Assembly: GCA_031258355.1 (NCBI GenBank)
Contig: JAIRMZ010000015.1
Coordinates: forward strand, 1 to 10,999
Direction: 5' to 3'
DNA: 10,999 nt
Source: Holosporales bacterium
Lineage (GTDB): Bacteria; Pseudomonadota; Alphaproteobacteria; UBA3830; JAIRMZ01
Below the pieces are notes generated by a model that saw only the letters and a list, made by a program, of their open reading frames with translations, searched no databases and had not been told where the DNA came from. The position numbers and the translations under genes are program-made. This document shows positions 1-5,865 of this stretch, one piece after another. Each line of letters begins with the position of its first letter. The first letter of the stretch is position 1.

Positions 1-503
1 CCCTTCCGGGTAATCTTTGTCGTAACAGACCTGTGCATATGAACAAGCAGGCATTTTAGATCCTCCCCTTTCCTTCCACGTTCTAAGAAATACGCAAGAT
101 GCAGCAGGAAGAAATACACCTTCCGCCCTCTCCCTCCGCTTCCATATGTCGCGCAGAGAGAAAAGAAAGTCGTGCAAAAAGCCTCCTGATCAATGTTACG
201 TAATTCTTGCTGAGGCGGTTCGGCAACAACGGGGTGAAAGAAGTTCTGCCGTAAATCGAAGAGACCGACATTGTTCTTTTCAAAAAATGCAAGGTACTCC
301 TCTGGCGAAAAGACCTCCTCAGGGTTCTCATAGAAATCATAGACCTCAACAATCGTCGGTAAGGCCGCTACTTCCTTATGCTGATCAAACAGTCCATGGA
401 GAAGCATAGACCCCGACCTTCCATAAGGCGTCATGACAGCAACTTTCACCTCTTGCATGAGGGTACAAAGAGTCTCGCGAGTAAAGGTGAGTCCTAAGGA
501 CAT
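1..503 (-). CDS. Sulfotransferase-like protein, 3' end beyond window
   Basis: This reading frame starts at the ATG at 503-501 and stays open to the left edge, giving at least 167 residues with no stop. Near residues 24-45 it reads TPYGRSGSMLLHGLFDQHKE followed by VAALP. This matches the PAPS 5'-phosphosulfate-binding loop of bacterial sulfotransferases (G-RSGS-LL, then D-H, then LP). Such enzymes transfer sulfate from PAPS to sugars, lipids or proteins; the substrate cannot be told here. The 3'-phosphate-binding motif would lie outside the window. The chosen start is only the first in-frame ATG. It has no Shine-Dalgarno site at normal spacing, because 13 C separate it from the nearest AAGGA. 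The frame is open upstream to 638, so the real N terminus may be longer but frameshifted (see findings). The family call rests on one motif region; coding status is well supported. Confidence 0.62.
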   Translation of the reverse strand, partial: MSLGLTFTRETLCTLMQEVKVAVMTPYGRSGSMLLHGLFDQHKEVAALPTIVEVYDFYENPEEVFSPEEYLAFFEKNNVGLFDLRQNFFHPVVAEPPQQELRNIDQEAFCTTFFSLCATYGSGGRGRKVYFFLLHLAYFLERGRKGEDLKCLLVHMHRSVTTKITRK

Positions 504-508
504 GGAGA

Positions 509-521
509 GGGGGGGGGGGGG
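509..521 (-). repeat. Homopolymer of 13 C (coding strand) before the sulfotransferase start
   Basis: Thirteen consecutive G on the plus strand (C on the coding strand) end six bases upstream of the ATG at 503. The tract lies between the only upstream ATG codons (547, 535) and the sulfotransferase frame, so its length decides which upstream frame is joined to the enzyme. It is the longest homopolymer in the window and a possible slipped-strand site. The exact length could also be a sequencing artefact. Confidence 0.8.
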
Positions 522-543
522 ACGAAATCCTTCATTGTCTTGA

Positions 544-642
544 TCATTTTCTGCTCTGCCTAAGGAGTTGTACGCAGGAACTGATGAAAAGGGAACCTCC
601 TCGTTGTTTCGATCGTTTGCTGAAGAGAACGAGAGTTTTCAT
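544..642 (-). CDS. Small ORF upstream of the sulfotransferase gene (leader peptide or frameshifted N terminus)
   Basis: A 32-codon frame starts at the ATG at 642-640, seven bases after an AAAAGGA Shine-Dalgarno sequence, which is the best ribosome-binding site in this region. It begins MKTLVLFSKRS and ends at the TGA at 546-544. That stop overlaps an ATG (547-545) as ATGA, the classical arrangement for translational coupling. The second frame reads MIKTMKDFVPPPP through the C run and stops after 17 residues at 13 C. The peptide resembles no family I know. The alternative reading is that 642 is the original start of the sulfotransferase gene. Removing one A from the AAAA run after the ATG gives MKLSFSSANDR and continues in frame into the enzyme. 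I cannot decide between a true leader and a frameshifted N terminus. Confidence 0.3.
   Translation of the reverse strand: MKTLVLFSKRSKQRGGSLFISSCVQLLRQSRK
554..587. repeat. Direct repeat, copy 1 (partner at 714-755)
   Basis: The core TAAGGAGTTGTACGC at 561-575 recurs as TAAGGAATTGTACGC at 721-735. The flanks CTCTGC/CTCTAC on the left and GGAA with GATGAAA on the right are also shared. Copy 2 carries a short extra stretch before GATGAAA. On the minus strand both encode PAYNSL followed by G or S and R, with mostly silent differences. Confidence 0.6.
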
Positions 643-1370
643 TGTTCTTTCCTTTTCTGCCTCTCCCTTACAGCAACAGACACTCTGGGTTCATAGAACT
701 TAGCCTCTTCTCTCTCTACTTAAGGAATTGTACGCTGGAAGGAGCGTGTGATGAAAGAGAAAGTGTTTCGCTTCTCATGAAAGCGTTTTAATAGTCTAAC
801 AGGACAAGGATCAAAAAGAAGAGAAACTTTTCTTTACAGAAGAACTTCCTCTCATTTTGCATAAAAGCGCAGAGATCTTCACATCTGATTCCAAAAAACA
901 TCCGGTCCTTTTCTCTCCAACGGCAGTCTCTCAGAGAGTTTTTGAAACAACATGTCTGTTACCTGTTGCAAGAATGTGAGTTTTTCCGCGCTGATACAAT
1001 GGTCCTCTTGGCGCGACCTGTTCTATCTTAGAAGAATCTGTGCCTACTAGCGCTTAAGACACTGCATACCCCCCCTCGATCTCGCCCAAGAACTCGATAA
1101 AAGACCCAAGCTTATTGCACAAAAACACCTGTTTGCTATCAACTCCGCGATCCAAAAATATCCTTCGCTGTTTCTGCTACGTAAATGATTGAGGACCAAT
1201 TTTGCTCAATGAGATTTCATAAAACTAAATAGGTTTTTTCTAAAAATTCTCTATTTTGCCGTAATGACAAACTTCTTCCGAAGAACAATTCCCATCTAAC
1301 GAGCTTTCATAGGACCAAACGAACTTCTTCTCTTTCAAGGGCCTCTTACTCCCACTGGCAGCAACGATAG
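643..1370. other. Gene-free stretch with traces of decayed coding sequence
   Basis: No intact gene is visible in this stretch of about 730 bases. On the plus strand, protein-like segments occur in three frames but each is stop-limited. Frame 2 from 800 to 979 includes FTEELPLILHKSAEIF and ends at TGA. Frame 3 ends at the TAG at 1029-1031 after QECEFFRADTMVLLARP. Frame 1 from 1051 to 1188 reads PPLDLAQELDKRPKLIAQK and ends with LFLLRK at TGA. Together they could be the 3' remains of one frameshifted plus-strand gene, but I recognise no family and the frames do not join cleanly. From 1189 to 1370 I see AT-richer sequence with no tRNA, terminator or promoter that I would defend. Confidence 0.3.
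714..755. repeat. Direct repeat, copy 2 (partner at 554-587)
   Basis: This is the second copy of the short repeat described at 554-587, 160 bp away. It has a 7-8 bp insertion relative to copy 1. In the matching minus-strand frame it soon meets a stop, so it looks like the decayed member of the pair. Confidence 0.6.
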
Positions 1371-1483
1371 AATCCCTAGGAACAAAGGGCTCTCTTCTTC
1401 CTCTAAACTCCTCTACGGTGATCGGCTCTTAAGAACTGACCTCTATTTTTAAGACCCTGAGACCCTTTCAACAAGCCCTCCAC

Positions 1484-1518
1484 AAAAAAAGGCGCCCAGA
1501 GAGGGGATGCCTTTCTTT
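1484..1518 (-). terminator. Degenerate terminator of the duplicated groEL tail
   Basis: Read on the minus strand, a stem formed by GGCATCCCC and GGCGCCC is followed by a run of seven T. The stem has a mismatch and a wobble pair compared with the perfect hairpin of the intact copy at 1723-1748. It may still act as a backup terminator for groEL. Confidence 0.45.
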
Positions 1519-1538
1519 CTCTTGGTCAAAGCTAGAGA

Positions 1539-1604
1539 TTAGAAGTCGAAATCTCCGCCGCCCATGCCGGAAACTCCTGGTTGAGGGAAAAGGGCTGGTT
1601 TTAC
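1539..1604 (-). pseudogene. Remnant of a second groEL C terminus
   Basis: On the minus strand this stretch reads VKPALFPQPG, then VS, then GMGGGDFDF and a TAA stop. It is the in-frame counterpart of the functional GroEL tail EKPSLPPQPG-AP-GMGGGDFDF. The last nine residues are identical although codons differ silently (GGC/GGT for Gly, GAT/GAC for Asp). The residues before them have diverged. There is no start codon, ribosome-binding site or upstream groEL sequence, so it is a dead fragment of about 21 codons. The silent changes suggest that the copy diverged while it was still part of a coding gene. Confidence 0.75.
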
Positions 1605-1608
1605 ATGG

Positions 1609-1846
1609 AATCCCTAGGAACAAAGGGCTCTCTTCTTCCTCTAAACCCCTCTACGATAATCGGCTCTCAAGAATTAGCCTCTACCTTCAATCCTGAGACC
1701 CTTTCAACAACAAGCCCTCCACAAAAAAGGCGCCCGGGGGGGGGCGCCTTTCTTTTTCTCAGTTAAATCTAGAGGGTTAGAAGTCGAAGTCTCCGCCACC
1801 CATGCCGGGAGCTCCTGGTTGCGGAGGAAGAGACGGTTTTTCAGGC
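1609..1846. repeat. Tandem duplication, intact copy overlapping the groEL 3' end
   Basis: This is the partner of 1371-1608. It includes the last codons and stop of the functional groEL, the groEL terminator, and about 110 bp beyond it. The terminator is perfect here and imperfect in the other copy. Confidence 0.85.
1723..1748 (-). terminator. Intrinsic terminator of groES-groEL
   Basis: On the minus strand, GGCGCCC (1748-1742) pairs perfectly with GGGCGCC (1735-1729) around a six-C loop, followed by six T (1728-1723). It lies about 30 bases after the groEL stop codon. The nine-G run (1736-1744 on the plus strand) makes up the loop and part of the stem. Confidence 0.88.
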
Positions 1847-3420
1847 TTCTCCGCGATCATACACTCGGTCATCGCCATGGTTCCTCCAACAGAGGCGGCG
1901 CTCTGTAACGCAATACGTACAACTTTCACTGGATCGATGATCCCCGCACGGACAAGATCTGTGTACGCGTCATTCTGAGCATCGTACCCCCAGTTCTTGT
2001 CTTTGCTTTCACGTAATTTCCCGACCACAATCGAGCCTTCCGTTCCCGCATTCTCCGCGATTTGGCGCACCGGCGCTTCCAAGCTTCGCCGTACAATATC
2101 GATACCCAATCGCTGATCATCGTTAGCATATTTCACACCGTCCAAAGCGGAGACACAGTACAAAAGCGCTGCACCCCCTCCAGGAACGATCCCTTCCTCT
2201 ATAGCGGCTCTTGTGGCGTGCATGGCATCATCTACACGATCTTTCCGCTCTTTCACCTCGATCTCCGTAGCCCCACCGACACGGATCACTGCGACCCCTC
2301 CGGCAAGTTTCGCCAAGCGCTCTTGCAACTTCTCCTTGTCATAATCCGACGTTGAATCTTCAATCTGACGTCGAATCTGCTGACAACGTGCCTCGATATC
2401 CGCCTTCCGTCCCGCTCCATCGACCAACGTCGTATTATCTTTGTCAATCAACGCCTTCTTCACGGAACCCAGCATCTCTAAGGTCACTGCCTCCAGCTTA
2501 ATGCCGAGATCCTCGCTGATCACTTGCCCTCCGGTAAGGATCGCAATATCTTCCAGCATCGCTTTCCGCCGATCGCCAAAGCCCGGAGCCTTAACAGCCG
2601 CCACTTTGAGACCTCCACGCAACTTGTTCACCACAAGCGTCGCCAACGCCTCTCCTTCTACATCCTCAGCGATGATCAAAATAGGCTTCCCGGATTGCAC
2701 AACACGCTCTAACACCGGCAACAAAGGTTGAAGAGAGGAAATTTTCTTCTCGTAAATTAAGATACATGGAGAATCAAGCTCTACCACCATCTTCTCATTA
2801 TTCGTCACAAAATACGGAGAAGTATATCCTCGATCAAACTGCATCCCTTCGACAACCTCGAACTCCGTCTCAAGAGATTTTGCTTCCTCTACTGTAATGA
2901 CCCCTTCGTTCCCGACTTTCTCAACAGCTCTTGAGAACATTTCTCCCACAGACCGATCTCCATTCGCTGAAATGGTTCCAATTTGGGTAATCTCCTCCGC
3001 TGTTGAGATCTTTTTCGCTATAGAACGAAGCTTTTCCACCACCGCCGTTGTTGCGAGATCAATGCCCCGCTTGAGGTCCATGGGATTGGCCCCCGCCGCA
3101 ATAACGCGTGAAGACTCCCGCACGATCGCATGTGCCAGGACCGTTGCTGTTGTCGTTCCGTCCCCCGCGAGGTCATTGGACTTGCTGGCCGCTTCTCGGA
3201 GCATCTGTGCCCCCATATTCTCAAAACGATCAGAAAGCTCCACCTCTTTTGCGACAGAAACTCCATCTTTTGTACTCTTCGGAGCCCCGAAACTGCGCTG
3301 AATCACAACATTGCGCCCCTTCGGGCCCAAAGTGACGCGCACTGCGTTGCTCAATGTTTCTACTCCTTTCAGTAAGCGCCCACGCGCATCTGCTGAAAAT
3401 CGAACTTCTTTTGCTGGCAT
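1777..3420 (-). CDS. groEL: Chaperonin GroEL (Hsp60)
   Basis: This encodes a 547-residue ATP-dependent chaperonin that forms the double-ring folding chamber in the cytosol with GroES as lid. The length is the usual one. The N terminus MPAKEVRFSADARGRLLKG is followed by the nucleotide-binding segments LGPKGRN (31-37) and GDGTTT (86-91). The hinge and C-terminal equatorial signatures GGVAVIRVGG and EEGIVPGGGAALL are also present, and the protein ends in the Gly/Met-rich tail GMGGGDFDF. The start at 3420 is chosen because AGGAGG lies about nine bases upstream and the family N terminus begins there. A frame extension to 3486 would overlap groES and has no family support. It follows groES by 19 bp in the same operon, so it should share control by the CIRCE element. 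Its 3' end is partly duplicated downstream. Confidence 0.98.
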   Translation of the reverse strand: MPAKEVRFSADARGRLLKGVETLSNAVRVTLGPKGRNVVIQRSFGAPKSTKDGVSVAKEVELSDRFENMGAQMLREAASKSNDLAGDGTTTATVLAHAIVRESSRVIAAGANPMDLKRGIDLATTAVVEKLRSIAKKISTAEEITQIGTISANGDRSVGEMFSRAVEKVGNEGVITVEEAKSLETEFEVVEGMQFDRGYTSPYFVTNNEKMVVELDSPCILIYEKKISSLQPLLPVLERVVQSGKPILIIAEDVEGEALATLVVNKLRGGLKVAAVKAPGFGDRRKAMLEDIAILTGGQVISEDLGIKLEAVTLEMLGSVKKALIDKDNTTLVDGAGRKADIEARCQQIRRQIEDSTSDYDKEKLQERLAKLAGGVAVIRVGGATEIEVKERKDRVDDAMHATRAAIEEGIVPGGGAALLYCVSALDGVKYANDDQRLGIDIVRRSLEAPVRQIAENAGTEGSIVVGKLRESKDKNWGYDAQNDAYTDLVRAGIIDPVKVVRIALQSAASVGGTMAMTECMIAEKPEKPSLPPQPGAPGMGGGDFDF

Positions 3421-3439
3421 AGTCTTTTTCCTCCTGTGA

Positions 3440-3757
3440 TTACGCTGCTGAAACGGACCCTTTTCCTTCAAGAATGCCGAGAACATCGGACTCTTTCAGG
3501 ATGATGTATTCGGTCCCATCAATTTTTACTTCTGTCCCCCCCCATTTCGCGAACAGAACACGATCTCCCACTTGAACATCTAGAGGATGCATAACGCCTT
3601 TGTCGTCACGCACACCCGAACCAACGGCAAGAATCTCCCCTTGCATAGGCTTTTCCTTCGCGGTATCTGGGATGATAATCCCTCCTGGAGATTTTTCCTC
3701 CTGATCGAGCCTCTTGACAAGCACCCGATCGCGCAAAGGTCTGAACTTAATGGACAT
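3440..3757 (-). CDS. groES: Co-chaperonin GroES (Hsp10)
   Basis: This encodes a 105-residue protein, slightly longer than the usual 95-100. It forms the heptameric cap of the GroEL chamber. It begins MSIKFRPLRDRVLVKRLDQE. The mobile loop follows as EEKSPGGIIIPDTAKEKP, containing the hydrophobic GGIIIP motif that contacts GroEL. VGDRVLFAKWGGTEVKIDG and YIILKESDVLGIL complete the fold. The C-terminal extension EGKGSVSAA accounts for the extra length. The start at 3757 follows GAGGAGGAAGGG, a very strong Shine-Dalgarno site. A longer frame back to 3796 would translate through the CIRCE operator and is not credible. It is the first gene of the groESL operon. Confidence 0.97.
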   Translation of the reverse strand: MSIKFRPLRDRVLVKRLDQEEKSPGGIIIPDTAKEKPMQGEILAVGSGVRDDKGVMHPLDVQVGDRVLFAKWGGTEVKIDGTEYIILKESDVLGILEGKGSVSAA

Positions 3758-3780
3758 ACCCTTCCTCCTCGATTGATCTT

Positions 3781-3807
3781 TTAGCACTCTCCCCATGAGA
3801 GTGCTGA
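3781..3807 (-). promoter_or_regulatory. CIRCE operator (HrcA binding site)
   Basis: TTAGCACTC, nine bases, then GAGTGCTGA matches the CIRCE consensus TTAGCACTC-N9-GAGTGCTAA with one mismatch. It lies 23 bp before the groES start codon and overlaps the predicted transcription start. HrcA repressor would bind here and be released on heat shock when GroEL is titrated by unfolded protein. hrcA itself is not in the window. Confidence 0.95.
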
Positions 3808-3808
3808 T

Positions 3809-3838
3809 ACCCTACCGCTTTCCTGATTCCCTCGTCAA
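3809..3838 (-). promoter_or_regulatory. Probable groES promoter
   Basis: On the minus strand, TTGACG (3838-3833) is followed after 18 bases by TAGGGT (3814-3809). The -35 box is good and the -10 box weak. A start point about seven bases on would fall inside CIRCE, which is where this operator usually sits. I cannot tell whether a vegetative or a heat-shock sigma factor is used. Confidence 0.45.
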
Positions 3839-3902
3839 CCCCCGTTGAGGAGAAATTGAACGATTCTTTTACGACATCAACAGGTAACGACAAAACTTCC
3901 CG

Positions 3903-3931
3903 TTGAGAAAAGATCGTCTCTGTTTTAGTCT
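3903..3931 (+). promoter_or_regulatory. Candidate promoter of the xseB gene string
   Basis: TTGAGA (3903-3908), a 17-base spacer and TAGTCT (3926-3931) lie 34 bp before the xseB start. The -35 box is reasonable and the -10 box is poor (three of six). The placement, in the intergenic region divergent from groES, is the main support. Confidence 0.25.
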
Positions 3932-3964
3932 GGGCTTTTCTGAAGGCAAGAGAAGAGGCATCGC

Positions 3965-4228
3965 GTGCCAGAGGAACCTGCGGAAGCGTTAACGTTTGAG
4001 GCGGCCCTTGCTGCTTTGGAGGGAGTAGTCAAGAAATTGGAAGGGGGCCTTGTTCCTCTTGAAGAAGCCGTTGCTCTTTATGAGCGAGGGGCACATCTCA
4101 AAGAATACTGCGCCAAAAAACTCAAGGAGGCACAACTCAAGATCGAACAAGTTATGGTCAAAGGGGAAGAAGTCACGACCGTTCCCTTCACCCTCCAAGA
4201 AGATTCTGATAGCCCCCCTGAAGGATAA
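3965..4228 (+). CDS. xseB: Exodeoxyribonuclease VII small subunit
   Basis: This encodes an 87-residue small subunit of exonuclease VII, which binds the large subunit XseA and helps degrade single-stranded DNA into oligonucleotides. The family core is clear: FEAALAALEGVVKKLEGG (11-28), then PLEEAVALYERG and the basic amphipathic helix CAKKLKEAQLKIEQV. The acidic C-terminal tail TLQEDSDSPPEG is outside the core. The start is a GTG at 3965, six bases after AGAAGAGG, and no better upstream ATG exists. It is the first gene of the plus-strand string, and its stop is two bases before folD. xseA is not in the window, which is common because the two subunits are often unlinked. Confidence 0.92.
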   Translation: MPEEPAEALTFEAALAALEGVVKKLEGGLVPLEEAVALYERGAHLKEYCAKKLKEAQLKIEQVMVKGEEVTTVPFTLQEDSDSPPEG

Positions 4229-4230
4229 GC

Positions 4231-5103
4231 ATGGCGCTTATTCTCGGGAAACCTCTTGCTGAAACTACGCTGATTGCGATTAAGGAGCGTGTGGTGGCCT
4301 TTGTTGCCCGCCACAAAGCTCCTCCCACACTGGCGCTGATTCGTGTAGGAGAAGATGCGGCAAGCGCCGTTTATCTCAAAAATAAAGTTTGTTGTGCAGA
4401 GAAGGTAGGGATCCGCACACAACTTCTCTCTTATCCTACTACCGCCCTACCCGAGGAGGTTGCACGGCAAATCGCTGTTCTTAACGCGGATTCTACGGTT
4501 CATGGGATAATCGTTCAACTTCCTCTACCGCATCATTTTGCGGCTGAGGCACTGATTGAACAGATCGCCCCAGAAAAAGATGTAGACGGATTGACGACAA
4601 CCACACAGGGCCACCTTTTTCGAGGGGCTCCCTGCTTAGCGCCCTGTACGGCACAAGGAATCTTGCAGTTGCTGAGAACGGTACATCGCGATTTAACGGG
4701 AATGCATGCTGTCGTCCTTGGTCGTTCCCTCATTGTGGGGCGTCCTGTTGGCCTAATGCTGTTGCATGCGCAATGTACGGTGACTCTCATGCATTCTCGC
4801 TCACGCCGTGTTCCTGATCTATGTCGGCAGGCAGATATTGTTATCTCTGCTGTCGGGCAACCGCATTTGGTAACAAAGAATTTCATCAAAGAAGGCGCGA
4901 CGGTGATTGATGTTGGAATCTCGCGTCTTCCTACGCCAGAAGGCACGATGCGTCTTGTTGGAGATGTCGATTTTGAGGAAGTCGCACCCATCGCGGGATT
5001 TATCACACCTGTTCCAGGAGGGGTCGGTCCCATGACGGTTTGCTGTCTGATGAAGAACACGTTGGATGCGGCAGAAAATCAAAGGAAAGAGCATGGAATA
5101 TAA
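4231..5103 (+). CDS. folD: Bifunctional methylenetetrahydrofolate dehydrogenase / methenyltetrahydrofolate cyclohydrolase
   Basis: This encodes a 290-residue cytosolic enzyme that interconverts 5,10-methylene-THF, 5,10-methenyl-THF and 10-formyl-THF using NADP. It thereby supplies formyl groups for purines and initiator tRNA. The catalytic segment is AASAVYLKNKV, with the expected active-site lysine K52 in the Y-x-x-x-K motif. The substrate-site stretches VHGIIVQLPLP and EKDVDGLTTTTQG are present, followed by PCTAQGILQLL. The dinucleotide fold shows GRSLIVGRPVGLMLL. The C terminus has the signature PVPGGVGPMTVCCLMKNT. The start at 4231 is preceded by AAGGA in the end of xseB, with only two bases between the genes. 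Its last 11 bases overlap pgeF. Length and motifs are normal. Confidence 0.97.
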   Translation: MALILGKPLAETTLIAIKERVVAFVARHKAPPTLALIRVGEDAASAVYLKNKVCCAEKVGIRTQLLSYPTTALPEEVARQIAVLNADSTVHGIIVQLPLPHHFAAEALIEQIAPEKDVDGLTTTTQGHLFRGAPCLAPCTAQGILQLLRTVHRDLTGMHAVVLGRSLIVGRPVGLMLLHAQCTVTLMHSRSRRVPDLCRQADIVISAVGQPHLVTKNFIKEGATVIDVGISRLPTPEGTMRLVGDVDFEEVAPIAGFITPVPGGVGPMTVCCLMKNTLDAAENQRKEHGI

Positions 5104-5863
5104 AACTTCCTCCCTGTTCCCAAGCTCTGGCCTTGTCCATGGGTTTTTTGGTCGAAGGGGCGGAGTCAGTCTTACTCCCTACGATTCTCTGAATGTGAGT
5201 CTTGCGGTGGGGGATGTTGCCGCTCAAGTCGAGGAGAACAAGAAAAAGATTCTGTGCGCTTGCGAACTAGAAACCTCCACGCTCGCTACTGTTCATCAGG
5301 TACATGGCACACGTGTCTGCGTTGTTGCTTCTCAGGAAGAGGCTTCCCGTCTTGCTTCTGAGGAAGCGGATGCCCTGATTACAGAAGTGCCGGGCATCGC
5401 TTTGGGCATGATGACTGCCGACTGTGCGCCAGTCTTGCTATATGATCCTCAAGCACAGCGTATAGCGGCTGTACATGCGGGATGGAAGGGCGCTTTCCTT
5501 GGTGTTGTTGAGGAAACGGTTCGGGTCTTACAAAAACAGGGATCCGCGCCGCAAGCGCTTTACGCTGTCATTGGTCCCTGTATTCAACAAGTTTCCTACA
5601 AAGTCTCAGAGGCCTTCCGGCGCCTTTTCCTTGAAAAAGAGCCTTGTTGGGATACTTTTTTCTCTGGTCAGGACTCTCTTTCTTTATTCTTTAATTTACC
5701 GGGATTCCTTCACCACCGCCTCCTGCAACTTGGTGTCACGCAGATAGAGGTTTTTCGAGAGGATACCTATGCGCATCCTGATTTCTTTAGTTTTCGGCGT
5801 GCACGTGAAGAAACTCAGGGGGTTTGCGGACGCCAGTTATCCCTTATTGCCTTGAAGGGTTAA
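5093..5863 (+). CDS. pgeF: PgeF/YfiH family protein (laccase domain; peptidoglycan editing factor)
   Basis: This encodes a 256-residue member of the DUF152/YfiH family. Bacterial members are linked to removal of misincorporated serine in peptidoglycan precursors, and related proteins act on purine nucleosides. The old name 'polyphenol oxidase' is not a safe functional call. The three metal-site residues are visible: H71 in TVHQVHG, C111 in MMTADCAPVLL and H128 in AAVHAGWKG. The family N terminus VHGFFGRRGGVS and the C-terminal segment REDTYAHPDFFSFRR are also present. The start at 5093 is preferred because AAAGGAAAGAGC lies just upstream. The frame could extend to 5066, but that codon has no comparable site and overlaps folD further. 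With this start the overlap with folD is 11 bp, implying coupled translation. Confidence 0.93.
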   Translation: MEYKTSSLFPSSGLVHGFFGRRGGVSLTPYDSLNVSLAVGDVAAQVEENKKKILCACELETSTLATVHQVHGTRVCVVASQEEASRLASEEADALITEVPGIALGMMTADCAPVLLYDPQAQRIAAVHAGWKGAFLGVVEETVRVLQKQGSAPQALYAVIGPCIQQVSYKVSEAFRRLFLEKEPCWDTFFSGQDSLSLFFNLPGFLHHRLLQLGVTQIEVFREDTYAHPDFFSFRRAREETQGVCGRQLSLIALKG

Positions 5864-5865
5864 GC

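Larger units (their letters stand above)
1371..1608. repeat. Tandem duplication, degenerate copy of groEL 3' end and downstream region
   Basis: This stretch aligns base for base, with scattered differences, to 1609-1846 at an offset of 238 bp. Shared anchors include AATCCCTAGGAACAAAGGGC (1371 and 1609), the terminator left arm GGCGCCC (1491 and 1729) and CCCATGCCGG (1561 and 1799). The copy contains a remnant groEL tail and a weakened terminator. It abuts the intact copy directly, so it is a tandem duplication and not a dispersed repeat. Confidence 0.85.

Noticed and set aside
83..352. Minus-strand 89-codon frame
   Set aside because: It is a shifted frame of the sulfotransferase gene; the alternative frame carries the sulfotransferase motif and is open to the window edge.
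146..409. Plus-strand 87-codon frame
   Set aside because: It lies antisense to the sulfotransferase frame, is rich in Arg, Gln and Pro with no recognisable motif, and its start has no convincing ribosome-binding site.
643..1370. Possible tRNA, small RNA or CRISPR in the gene-free stretch
   Set aside because: No cloverleaf, no regularly spaced repeats, and no promoter-terminator pair could be identified by eye.
1306..1452. Plus-strand stretch ending in YGDRLLRTDLYF, partly repeated in the second copy
   Set aside because: It looks protein-like but has no start codon, and the differences between the two copies show no codon-position pattern; similarity follows from the tandem duplication.
1581..1766. 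Plus-strand 61-codon frame with TTG start
   Set aside because: It spans the groEL terminator hairpin and its G run in antisense and begins inside the ghost groEL tail.
2897..3301. 134-codon frame antisense to groEL
   Set aside because: It is a shadow of a strongly conserved gene, Ser/Ala/Arg-rich and without family features.
3421..3486. Longer GroEL start
   Set aside because: It would add 22 residues overlapping groES; the family N terminus and the AGGAGG site both point to 3420.
3758..3796. Longer GroES start
   Set aside because: It would translate through the CIRCE operator; GAGGAGGAAGGG marks the start at 3757.
4533..5060. 175-codon frame antisense to folD
   Set aside because: It is a shadow frame; folD on the other strand is complete with all motifs.
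5824..5865. Upstream start for prs
   Set aside because: It would overlap pgeF by about 40 bp; the ATG at 5866 has its own AAGGG and fits the family N terminus.
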